NCBI RefSeq assembly: GCF_040654195.1 | Contig: NZ_JBFAHM010000005.1 | Coordinates: 434,001 to 498,000, forward strand | Length of the DNA stretch: 64,000 nucleotides | Direction: 5' to 3' | DNA from: Hamadaea sp013361475 | Lineage (GTDB): Bacteria > Actinomycetota > Actinomycetes > Mycobacteriales > Micromonosporaceae | Part shown: positions 17,779-26,546 of the stretch, in pieces | Layout: every line of letters begins with the position of its first letter | How positions within the stretch are numbered: position 1 is the first letter of the stretch | Translations under genes and position numbers: made by a program | Notes under the pieces: model-generated | The model's database searches: none | Told to the model about the DNA's origin: nothing | Seen by the model: the letters and a program-made list of their open reading frames with translations, nothing else

Positions 17779-18515
17779 CCGCCGCCGACCAGTTGCAGGA
17801 GTTCCTGCGGTCGCCGGGAGTGCCGCCGGTGGCCTTCGCGCTCGCATTCGCCGCCGGGGCCGGGCATGCGGTCACTCCCGGGCACGGCAAGAGCCTGGCG
17901 GCGGCGTACCTCGTCGGATCGCGGGCGCGCCTGCGGGACGCCGCCTGGCTCGGTGGCTCAGTGGCCGTGATGCACACGGTATCGGTGCTGGTCATCGGAC
18001 TGGCCTGGACGTTCCTGTCGCTGTCGGACGTCCTGCCGATGCGGCAGCTGACGACCTGGCTGCAGCTGCTCGCCGGAGTGCTGGTCGTCGGCACCGGCAT
18101 CTGGCTGATCCGGCGGCGGCTGCACCGGCACCACCACGACCACCGGCACCCGCACCCGCACGATCATCCGCATCCACACGAGCACAGCCGGCCGGGCTTG
18201 GTCCTGTTGGGCGTGTCCGGCGGACTCACCCCGTCACCGGCCGCCTTCCTGGTGCTCGTGACCGGACTGTTCCTCGGCCGGGCCGGGTTCGCCCTGCTCC
18301 TGATCATGGCCTTCGGGCTCGGCATGGCCGTCGTCCTGTTCGGCGTCGGCGCGCTCGCCGTCGCGGGCAGCTCGATCGTGCGCCGCGGCGCGCGTACGCA
18401 GTCCCTGCTCCGCCTGGCCACCCGGGTGGCCCCCATTGTGGCCGCCGCCGGCATCACGGTGCTCGGCGTCGGCATCACCGTCCTCGCGGCGATCAATCTC
18501 ACCACCGTCACCTAA
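17775..18515 (+). CDS. NicO/RcnA-type nickel/cobalt exporter
   Basis: This is a 246-residue membrane protein with about six helices. The NicO signature HAVTPGHGKS is at 31-40 and a second conserved SGGLTPSPAAFL block is after the loop. Between them, residues 117-137 form a His-rich loop (12 His) likely to bind metal in the cytoplasm. It starts with GTG overlapping the previous stop. It is followed 11 bp on by the large metallophosphoesterase, so the three genes form an operon. Export of Ni2+ or Co2+ is likely. Import cannot be excluded from sequence alone. Confidence 0.87.
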   Translation: MTAADQLQEFLRSPGVPPVAFALAFAAGAGHAVTPGHGKSLAAAYLVGSRARLRDAAWLGGSVAVMHTVSVLVIGLAWTFLSLSDVLPMRQLTTWLQLLAGVLVVGTGIWLIRRRLHRHHHDHRHPHPHDHPHPHEHSRPGLVLLGVSGGLTPSPAAFLVLVTGLFLGRAGFALLLIMAFGLGMAVVLFGVGALAVAGSSIVRRGARTQSLLRLATRVAPIVAAAGITVLGVGITVLAAINLTTVT

Positions 18516-18526
18516 GGAGACGCTTC

Positions 18527-21500
18527 ATGTCGCACCGACTGCGTACGGCCCGGCGGGGACCTCGTGTCCTCCGGGTCGTGCTGGCGGCCGTGCTCGTCGC
18601 CGGATTCGGGGCCACCGTCCCCGTCTCCGCCGGCGCGCAGGACGTCGCGGCCGGCACCCCGCCGACCCTCAACCTGCGCGACGGGCAGACCCTGGAAGGC
18701 ACCGTCAAGCTGAACGCCGGGCCGACGACCGAGAACGACTCGGTCGCCGCGCTGAAGGTCGACGGTGTCACCGTGGACACCGCGAAGACGGCCGGCACCG
18801 CGCACCTCGCCTTCGCCATGGGCGGCAACGGAACCGAGGCGCGGTACCACAACTACATCACCGTCAACGGCCGTACCGCGGAGGACGACCGGGTCTACTT
18901 CCCGGACATCCCCGGCGGGCGGAGCGCCGCGCTCGACTTTCCCGGCGACTGGCTGCGTACGGGGGTCAACACGATCACCGTCCACGCCGGAGCGAACTGG
19001 GTCGACTCCACCAACGCCGCCGCGGTCGGTTACGAAGTCCTCCCGTACGGCGAAGGCGGCCGCTGCCCGAATTACGACGACTTCCCGCTGACCAGTATCG
19101 GGCTGAGCCTGATCGGCGTGGTCGCCGACGGGGAGCAGAACGCCTTCAGCTACACCTTCGGCGACGGCACCTGCGGCAGCTCTCCGCATCTGCTCACCCA
19201 GGACCTCACCTTCGTCGTCTCCGGCGAGATCGGCAGCACGGCCGGGCTGAGCGCGGACCTCGACACCACCACCCTGGCCAACGGAGAGCACACTGTCACC
19301 GCCACGACGGTCTCCGGCGCCAGCACGTCGGTGAAGGTGGCGGTCAACAACGCTCCGGCCGGTGCGGCCGAGGTGACCCCGGCCGACGGCTCCCGCGTAC
19401 GCGGGACGCAGCCGGTCATCGCCGCCCTGCCGACCGGAACCGACGGAACGGTCTCGTCACTGGAGATCGACGGTTCCGCGGCCGAGAACGCCGAGTCCCT
19501 CGCGACCGGGACGGCCGTCCTCGGCCTGACCGTCGAGGCGGGCAACTCGGTCGAGGCGAAGTACCACAACTACCTGCTGGTCAACGGCAACCGGGTCGAC
19601 CTCGGCGGTGACTACGGCGTGACCGGCGATGAGTTCGTCACGCTGAAGTTCCCGCACCGGTTCCTGCACCTGGGCGACAACGTCATCCAGGTGAAGACCG
19701 GCGACTACAACGGCACCCTGAACGGCGCGACCTGCGCCAACCACGACGACTTCAAGCTGACCCGCGGCTCTGCCGCGCTCGCGCTGACCGGCGCGGGCAC
19801 GGTCACCGCTGGGACGGCGTACATCGTGACGACCGCGACGAACGGCACGGTGACCAAGGCCGAGGCGACGACGGACTCGCTGGCCCTCGGCGACGGCACC
19901 TGCGGCGCGAACAAGGAGGCCGAGTTCCACTTCGGCATCACCGGCGCACCGACCACCACCGTCGTCGAGACGCTGGGCGCGGGCAGTGCCCATCTGCGGA
20001 TGTTCATCGGCGGCAACGGCGCCGACAGCGGCTTCGACAACCAGGTCCTGATCAACGGCATCCCGCTGGCGATGGGCGTCTGGGAGAAGGAGACCGCCGA
20101 CCTGGCCTTCCCGAACGAGTGGCTGACGCCCGGCGTCAACGTCGTCGAGTTCGTCGCGGGCAGCGACCACGGCAGCGCCAACGGCGGTTGCGACAACTTC
20201 GACGACTACACCTTGCGTGACTTCGAGCTGGCTCCGGCCGGTGCGAAGGCGTCCCCGCTGACCCGGCAGGTCGCCGGAACGACCGTGACCATCGGCTCGT
20301 CCACCTATCCCACCGGCAGCCCGGTGACCGTCTGGGTCGGCGACGGCTCCTGCCGCAGCAACAACAACTACGTCCTCGACAAGACGATCCTGTTCGAGGT
20401 CACCACCGCCACCGGCGGTACGCCCACCGCGCTGGGCCGACGGGCGGACGTCAACACCGCGTCACTCGCCGACGGCGCCCACCAGATCAAGGCAGTGGCC
20501 GCCAGCAAGACCGCGACCCGGCAGTTCACTGTGGACAACAGCGCGCCGGAGATCGAGAGCAGCACTCCGGCCGAGGGACAGCGGCTGACCGCGACCGTGG
20601 CGCTGACCGTCAAGGTCAAGGATGCCTCCGGCATCGTCGGCGCACCAGTGATCAAGCTCGACGGCGCGGTGGTGGCCGAGGGCACCCAGATCGGCCACGG
20701 CCTGCCGGCGGGAGCGCACACGATCGCCGTCACCGCGACGGACACGCTCGGCAACCGGGCCACCCGCGAGATCCACTTCAGCAGCGCCGCCATCCCCGAC
20801 GTGCCCACGAATCTGACCGCGACCGTCACCGGCGGGAACACCCCGGTGGCGACGCTGACGGCGAAGACGCCGGGAGCCGACGGCACCGCCCTGACGGCCA
20901 CCTTCACCAAGGCCGACGTCGTCCTGCCCACCGCGGGATACCAGGGCACCGCCTCGGCAGTGCCGACCACTCTCGACGTCGCACACGACGCCACCGTCCA
21001 CGTGCAGTCGCTCAAGCCGCTCGACGGGCAGAGCATCGACACGCCGTCCGGCCGGGACGTCGTCTTCCAGCGGTACGACCTGGCCGTCGGCAGCGCCGCG
21101 GCCCCGGTCCTGCGCTGGGAGGGGACCATCGACCCGGCCCGGGTGGTGGCGCTGCGCGTATGGCAGCCGTCGGCCCAGAAGTGGGTGGTGCTCACCAGCG
21201 CCCGGGGCCAGGCCGGCCGGCCGACCGTGCTCGCCGCCCAGCTCGGAGCGGAGTTCCGCGACGGCTCGGCCGTGCACGTCCTGGTCACCGGTGAGGACCC
21301 GTTCGCCGACGACCTGTCGCCGCACGACTCGACGGCGCAGAACGACAAAGACAAGTTCGAAGACCCGAGCACGTACGACTTCGCGATCGCGCACTACACC
21401 GACACGCAGTACCTGACCGAGGGCGCAGCGGGCGCCACCTACGACGACTTCGACGGCACGACCGAGCCGACCGATCTGGAGACGGCCGAGGAACAGGCGA

Positions 21501-23497
21501 TCTGGCAGGCGGCGTACCGGTCGGAGACGCAGTGGATCGCCGACAACGCGGCCGGCCGCAAGATCGCGTACGTCGCGCACACCGGTGACGTGATCGAGAA
21601 CGACTACTACGATCCGCTGGCCAGGAAGCCGGACGGCACGCTCCTGCGACCCGGCCTCGACGAGCAGGTCAACCGGGAACTCCAGGTCGCCTCTGGCTTC
21701 CAGGGCATCCTGGACAGTAACGGCCTGGTGAACCAGGTCATCGCCGGAAACCACGACAACCAGCTGGGCGCCGAGACCGGGCCAGACTCGCGGTTCAGCA
21801 AGACCTTCGGCGCCAACCGGTACTACCAGGTCGCCCAGGGCTGGCCGACCGGCTCCGAGTACCACGCCTGGGACGAGGTGGCCAACCCGGACGGGACGGT
21901 CACCCCCGGCCGGGACAACCAGAACAACTACATCCTCTTCTCGGCCGGCGGCCTCGACTTCGTCGCGGTCGGGCTCTCCTACGGCGTGACGCCGCAGGAG
22001 GCCAAGTGGGCCGACTCGATCTTCAAGCGGTACTCCGACCGCAACGGGATCCTGCTGTCCCACGACTACCTGCGGCCGTCGACCAACCCCGACGGCCGAG
22101 GCGCGGACTTCTCCGCACCAGACGGCTCACCGCTCTACAAGACGGTCGTCGAGGCCAACCCCAACGTCTTCCTGGTCCTCGCCGGGCACGAGCACGGCGT
22201 GGGCACGAACCTCAAGACGAAGGTCGGCGTCACCGTCACCCACGACGTCGTCGAACTGCTGGCGGACTACCAGTTCTACACCGTTTCCGCCGGTGAGCTG
22301 TGGCCGGACAAGGTCGACGCCGCCGGGAACATCGACGTCAACGGCGACGGTGCCATCGACCACAAGGCGACTGACCGCTTGCAGTTCGGCGCGAGCTTCC
22401 TGCGCCTGCTCCAGTTCGACGTCGCGCGGGCCGAGCTGCACATCGACACCTACTCGCCGTTCCTGAACAACTTCGGGGCGACCGAGTACGACATCCGCCA
22501 GGACGGCAGCCAGACCAAGCCGCGCTACAACGGCTCGGAGGACAACCTGACCCTGCCGGTCGACCTCACCACCCGCAAGACGTCGTTCTCGACCGACTCC
22601 CTGGCGGCGTACGTGCCGTCCGGGACGATCGGGACCGACCAGGTCACCGCGAACGCCACCGCGTCGGTGACGTGGACCGGGCTGGCCCCGGCCACCTCGT
22701 ACGGCTGGATCGTCACCGCCGAGAGCGCCGACGGCGGTGTCGCGGTCGCTCAGCCGGCCGTGTTCCGTACGCCGAAGGGCCGGCCGACGCTGACCGCCAC
22801 CACCACTGCGGTGGACTGGGGGACCGCGGCGAAGGTGACGGTCAAGCTGGCCGCCGACGGCGTACCGGTGACGGGCACGGTCGAGCTGCGGGAAGGCGAC
22901 AAGGTACGCGGTTCGGCGGCGCTGACCGGCGACACCCTGACGTTCCCGCTGCCGGTCGGCCTGTCCGCCGGTACGCACGAGCTGACGGTGTCCTACTCGG
23001 GCAACGACCAGCTCGAGTCGGTGCAGACCCCGGTCACGGTGACGGTGAACCTGCCGCCGGCGTGGAACGCGACCACGCTGTACAAGGCGAACGCCAAGGT
23101 CTCTTACGACGGTAAGGCGTACCTGGCCGCGTGGAACTCGAAGAACGCCAAGCCGGGCGACCCGAACGGCGCATGGCAGGAACTGGCGATGACCGAGGAC
23201 GGCGTGAAGGTCTGGACGCCGTCACGCATCTTCACCGCCGGTGACGTCGCGGTCTTCGACGGCAAGACCTACAAGGCGCTGTGGTGGACGCGCAACCAGC
23301 AGCCGGGCAGTCCGAACGGGGCGTGGGCCGAGGTGGCCCCGACCCCGCCGGACAACAGCCCGGCCGCCTGGACGCCGACCACCGTCTACACCGCCGGGGA
23401 CCGGGTCACCTATGAAGGCCACGTCTACGAGGCCCAATGGTGGAACCGCAACCAGGCGCCCGGAGCCGCCAACGGCCCCTGGAAACTGATCAAGTAG
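18527..23497 (+). CDS. Large secreted metallophosphoesterase with three chitin-binding modules
   Basis: The protein is 1656 residues from the ATG at 18527 (AAGGAGA 6 nt before). An open frame reaching back to 17606 is not a real extension. After a signal peptide come about three related beta modules (GGNGTEARYHNYITVNG near 100, AKYHNYLLVNGNRVD near 345, GGNGADSGFDNQVLINGI near 495), then Ig-like repeats. The calcineurin-type phosphoesterase spans about 945-1260: DTQ near 959, GDVIEN near 1020, GNHD near 1075 and GHEHG near 1220. Motif I has Gln where many relatives have His. The C-terminus (about 1508-1656) holds three CBM5/12-like repeats ending in PNGAW or ANGPW. It probably acts outside the cell on phosphate esters near chitin or walls. 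It converges on the GGDEF-EAL gene, 12 bp apart. Confidence 0.88.
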   Translation: MSHRLRTARRGPRVLRVVLAAVLVAGFGATVPVSAGAQDVAAGTPPTLNLRDGQTLEGTVKLNAGPTTENDSVAALKVDGVTVDTAKTAGTAHLAFAMGGNGTEARYHNYITVNGRTAEDDRVYFPDIPGGRSAALDFPGDWLRTGVNTITVHAGANWVDSTNAAAVGYEVLPYGEGGRCPNYDDFPLTSIGLSLIGVVADGEQNAFSYTFGDGTCGSSPHLLTQDLTFVVSGEIGSTAGLSADLDTTTLANGEHTVTATTVSGASTSVKVAVNNAPAGAAEVTPADGSRVRGTQPVIAALPTGTDGTVSSLEIDGSAAENAESLATGTAVLGLTVEAGNSVEAKYHNYLLVNGNRVDLGGDYGVTGDEFVTLKFPHRFLHLGDNVIQVKTGDYNGTLNGATCANHDDFKLTRGSAALALTGAGTVTAGTAYIVTTATNGTVTKAEATTDSLALGDGTCGANKEAEFHFGITGAPTTTVVETLGAGSAHLRMFIGGNGADSGFDNQVLINGIPLAMGVWEKETADLAFPNEWLTPGVNVVEFVAGSDHGSANGGCDNFDDYTLRDFELAPAGAKASPLTRQVAGTTVTIGSSTYPTGSPVTVWVGDGSCRSNNNYVLDKTILFEVTTATGGTPTALGRRADVNTASLADGAHQIKAVAASKTATRQFTVDNSAPEIESSTPAEGQRLTATVALTVKVKDASGIVGAPVIKLDGAVVAEGTQIGHGLPAGAHTIAVTATDTLGNRATREIHFSSAAIPDVPTNLTATVTGGNTPVATLTAKTPGADGTALTATFTKADVVLPTAGYQGTASAVPTTLDVAHDATVHVQSLKPLDGQSIDTPSGRDVVFQRYDLAVGSAAAPVLRWEGTIDPARVVALRVWQPSAQKWVVLTSARGQAGRPTVLAAQLGAEFRDGSAVHVLVTGEDPFADDLSPHDSTAQNDKDKFEDPSTYDFAIAHYTDTQYLTEGAAGATYDDFDGTTEPTDLETAEEQAIWQAAYRSETQWIADNAAGRKIAYVAHTGDVIENDYYDPLARKPDGTLLRPGLDEQVNRELQVASGFQGILDSNGLVNQVIAGNHDNQLGAETGPDSRFSKTFGANRYYQVAQGWPTGSEYHAWDEVANPDGTVTPGRDNQNNYILFSAGGLDFVAVGLSYGVTPQEAKWADSIFKRYSDRNGILLSHDYLRPSTNPDGRGADFSAPDGSPLYKTVVEANPNVFLVLAGHEHGVGTNLKTKVGVTVTHDVVELLADYQFYTVSAGELWPDKVDAAGNIDVNGDGAIDHKATDRLQFGASFLRLLQFDVARAELHIDTYSPFLNNFGATEYDIRQDGSQTKPRYNGSEDNLTLPVDLTTRKTSFSTDSLAAYVPSGTIGTDQVTANATASVTWTGLAPATSYGWIVTAESADGGVAVAQPAVFRTPKGRPTLTATTTAVDWGTAAKVTVKLAADGVPVTGTVELREGDKVRGSAALTGDTLTFPLPVGLSAGTHELTVSYSGNDQLESVQTPVTVTVNLPPAWNATTLYKANAKVSYDGKAYLAAWNSKNAKPGDPNGAWQELAMTEDGVKVWTPSRIFTAGDVAVFDGKTYKALWWTRNQQPGSPNGAWAEVAPTPPDNSPAAWTPTTVYTAGDRVTYEGHVYEAQWWNRNQAPGAANGPWKLIK

Positions 23498-23509
23498 GCG
23501 TCTGCCGGT

Positions 23510-26401
23510 TCAGCGCAGGAACCGGTCCTCGGCCTCGTCGGCGGGGACCGGTTCGGCGAACAAGTGCCCCTGCCCGTAGCCACAGCCCAGCCGAACCAGG
23601 TGGTCACGCTGCTCGGCGGTCTCCACGCCCTCGGCGATGAGCCGCAGACCGAGCTTGTGTCCCATGAGGATGATCGAATCGACCAGGTCGCCGCTCTTCG
23701 TGTCGTGACCGAGCCGGGACACGAACGACTTGTCGATCTTCAGCGCGTCGATGGGCAACCGGTGCAGCGCCTCCAGCGACGAGTAGCCCGTGCCGAAGTC
23801 GTCGATGTACAGCTCGCAGCCCAGCGCGTGGATCTCCTCCAGGAAGGTCCGGGCCTGGGCGGGATCCCGCATCACGACGCTCTCGGTCAACTCCAGCGCC
23901 AGCCAGCTCCCGTCGATGCCGGCCGCGCTCAGGCACTCGGTCAGCGTGCCGATGAGCGTCCGGGTCCACAGCTGCCGGTGCGACACGTTCACGCTGACCC
24001 GCAGATCCCGGCCCGCCACCGCCCGCCACGCGGCCAGTCGCCGGCACGAGTCGGCGAGGATCTGCTGCCCGATGCCGATGACCAGGCCGGTCTCCTCGGC
24101 GATCGGCAGGAAGTCGATCGGGTCGAGCAGACCCCGCGTCGGATGCTCCCACCGGGCCAGCGCCTCGAACCCGTCGATCCGGCCGGTCGGCAGATGCACG
24201 ATCGGCTGCACGAAGGTCCGGATCTCCTGCCGGTCCAAGGCCCGGCGCAGCTCCGACTCGACCTGCAACCGGCGCACCGCCCGCGTACGCATCGAGTCGT
24301 CGAAGACCGCCTGCGAGCCCTTCATCCGGGACTTGGCCGTATACATGGCGATGTCGGCGTCGCGGACCAGGTCCTCGGCCGTCGCCGCGGACGAGTCGCC
24401 GAAGGTGACTCCGATGCTCGCGGTCACCACGACGTCGTGGCCCTGGACGTGAAACGGCTCGGCCAGGCTCGCCTGGAGCCGCTGGGCGACGTCGTTGGCG
24501 TCCGAGTTCTGCGCGATGTCGTCGAGCAGGATCAAGAACTCGTCGCCGCCGAACCGGGCCGCAGTGTCGGTCGCGCGCAGGTTCTCGTTGATCCGGGCGG
24601 CCACCTCGATCAGCAGCCCGTCCCCGGCCGCGTGCCCGAGGCTGTCGTTGACGACCTTGAACCCGTCCACGTCGAGGAACAGCACCGCGAAGCGGCGGCC
24701 GGGAATCCGGCGACGCTGCCGGACGGCCTGCCGGAGCCGGTCGAGGAACAGCGTCCGGTTCGGCAGCCCGGTCAGCCCGTCGTAGAGCGCCGCCGCCCGC
24801 AGCTGTTCCTTGCCCAGGCGCAGGTCGCGAACCATCCGGTCGTAATCCAAGGTGTGGGCGAGCAGCGCCGCCCAGTGGTTGACCGGCTCCCGTCCGGTCT
24901 CGACCGCGCGTACCGCCGTGTCGACGACGGCCAGCAGGCCCCAGTCGCTGGCGTCGACCTTCACCGGGACCACGCAGACGATGCCTTCGGCGACCTCGGC
25001 CGCCACCTCCATCAGGTACGCCGGAGGAAACGCCGTGACGGGCAGCCGAGCCGGCAGCTCCGGCGGCGTCCCGCCGTGCCGGTACGCCCCGGCGACCTCC
25101 AACGTCGTGCCGTCCCCGGTCCACAGCCCGAGGCAGCCCGCCACCGCGGGCGTACGCGCCAGCCAGCCGAGCCCACGGGGATCGTCCCGGTGGCCGCGCA
25201 GGAGTTCGGTGCTCACCTCGTACTGCTGGCTCAGCGTCTTCTGCAGGTAGACGTTGTCGTGGAACAGCGCCCGGCCGTGCGCCTGCATCATCGCCCGCAT
25301 CAGCGGCCCGGCCGGAGTGTCCTGTTCGGACACCGTGGTGACCATGTCCATGAGGATCTCGGAGCGGCCGCTGGCCTGCGCCAGGCGCTGCACCGCCGCC
25401 GACAGACCCGGCACCGGTTCGTGCCCGATCGCGTCGGCGACCGTGGTCACGTCGTGGTCGACGGCCGGGGCCGGGAGTTCGGGAGCGACCGGCGCCACCG
25501 CCGCCCGCAACTGCTCGGCCGGCGTCGCCGAGGCCGGCCCCGGTACGCAGCCGCAGGACTCGCGTACCACCAGGGCCGTCGGCACGTAGTGATGGGCCAT
25601 CGGCTCGCCCACACCGTGCAGGAGCCGGGCCAGTTCGGCGACGGCCGTCCGGCCGAGCAACTGCACCGGTTGCCGCACGGTGGTCAGCGGGGGATCGGCG
25701 TACGCCGCCGCACGCTGGTCGTCGAAGCCGACGATCGCCTGGTCACGTGGCAGGACCAGGCCCTGACCCTGCAGCACGGTCATGATTCCGACGGCGTTCG
25801 CGTCCGTGCCCGCGACGAGCGCCGTCGACGGGATCCCCGCCGCCACCAGCCGCCGGCCGGCCGCCTCGCCACCGCCTTCGTGGTTGTCGTCGGCGGCGAA
25901 GACCAGGTCGGGATCGGCCGCGATGCCGTGCGCGACCAGCGCCTCCCGGTACGCGTCCAGCCGCTCCTGGACGTCGGTCGCCCCCAGGTAACCGGCGAAG
26001 GCGATCCGGCGATGCCCGTGCCCGACGAGGTGCGCCACGGCGTCGCGTACGCCGGCCCGGTTGTCCGGCACGATGACCGGGCAGTCCACGTCGCTGACCT
26101 CGTGGCCGATGACGACGACCGGCCGCCCGGACTGCTGCACGCTCTTGAGGTACGCCGACCCCGCCGCCCGGAGGATCACCACCACGCCGGAGAGTTGTTC
26201 GGCGCCGACGAGGTGCCTAAGGTCGGGCGGCCGCTCGATCTCGGTCTGCTCGGTGCCCGCGTCCGTCGTCTGCATCGCGAGGACGTTGGCCCCGAGTTCC
26301 CGGCCCGCCCGGGCGATCCCCGTCATGATGCCGCCGAAGTACCACCCGCCGAGAAACGGCGAGAGCACGCCGAGCGTGAACTCCGTGGACATCAGCGACA
26401 T
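23510..26401 (-). CDS. LacI-type sensor / GGDEF / EAL cyclic-di-GMP enzyme
   Basis: The protein is 963 residues from the ATG at 26399-26401. An ATG at 26392 is possible and the frame from 26542 is unlikely. Residues about 1-290 are a LacI-type sugar-binding fold without a DNA-binding HTH (LGVLSPFLGGWYFGGIMTGI, then IAFAGYLGATDVQERLDAY and AIVGFDDQRAA). No signal peptide is present, so it is cytoplasmic. A GGDEF domain follows with intact FGGDEF and an RATD inhibition site five residues before it. The EAL domain has EAL, ELTES, DDFGTGYSS, KIDKSF and GQG motifs. Both activities look intact. It may couple a sugar signal to c-di-GMP level. It lies beside the GH5 cellulase, downstream on the same strand. 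Confidence 0.88.
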   Translation of the reverse strand: MSLMSTEFTLGVLSPFLGGWYFGGIMTGIARAGRELGANVLAMQTTDAGTEQTEIERPPDLRHLVGAEQLSGVVVILRAAGSAYLKSVQQSGRPVVVIGHEVSDVDCPVIVPDNRAGVRDAVAHLVGHGHRRIAFAGYLGATDVQERLDAYREALVAHGIAADPDLVFAADDNHEGGGEAAGRRLVAAGIPSTALVAGTDANAVGIMTVLQGQGLVLPRDQAIVGFDDQRAAAYADPPLTTVRQPVQLLGRTAVAELARLLHGVGEPMAHHYVPTALVVRESCGCVPGPASATPAEQLRAAVAPVAPELPAPAVDHDVTTVADAIGHEPVPGLSAAVQRLAQASGRSEILMDMVTTVSEQDTPAGPLMRAMMQAHGRALFHDNVYLQKTLSQQYEVSTELLRGHRDDPRGLGWLARTPAVAGCLGLWTGDGTTLEVAGAYRHGGTPPELPARLPVTAFPPAYLMEVAAEVAEGIVCVVPVKVDASDWGLLAVVDTAVRAVETGREPVNHWAALLAHTLDYDRMVRDLRLGKEQLRAAALYDGLTGLPNRTLFLDRLRQAVRQRRRIPGRRFAVLFLDVDGFKVVNDSLGHAAGDGLLIEVAARINENLRATDTAARFGGDEFLILLDDIAQNSDANDVAQRLQASLAEPFHVQGHDVVVTASIGVTFGDSSAATAEDLVRDADIAMYTAKSRMKGSQAVFDDSMRTRAVRRLQVESELRRALDRQEIRTFVQPIVHLPTGRIDGFEALARWEHPTRGLLDPIDFLPIAEETGLVIGIGQQILADSCRRLAAWRAVAGRDLRVSVNVSHRQLWTRTLIGTLTECLSAAGIDGSWLALELTESVVMRDPAQARTFLEEIHALGCELYIDDFGTGYSSLEALHRLPIDALKIDKSFVSRLGHDTKSGDLVDSIILMGHKLGLRLIAEGVETAEQRDHLVRLGCGYGQGHLFAEPVPADEAEDRFLR

Positions 26402-26512
26402 GGTATGCCCAAATTGCCCACCACTTAACCCTGGCGCGGCTGCGACCGGCGGAAACGTCTGCCCGAAATGTCGCTCTAGGCGGGCGCTGCGCTGTGCGTA
26501 CCATTTGAGGAG

Positions 26513-26539
26513 GCCGAGGGTCGCGCGGACCCTCGGCCC
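26513..26539. terminator. Terminator-like hairpin after the GH5 gene
   Basis: GGCCGAGGGTC (26513-26523) pairs with GACCCTCGGCC (26529-26539) around a 5-nt loop. It lies 7 bp past the GH5 stop on the minus strand and ahead of the GGDEF-EAL gene, so the two are probably separate units. Confidence 0.72.
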
Positions 26540-26546
26540 CACGGAC

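Noticed and set aside
17606..18526. Long N-terminal extension of the metallophosphoesterase frame
   Set aside because: It overlaps two real genes. The ATG at 18527 has a strong ribosome site and is followed by a signal peptide.
23564..26428. 954-residue open frame opposite the GGDEF-EAL gene
   Set aside because: Shadow frame rich in Arg, Gly and His. The minus strand has all GGDEF and EAL motifs.
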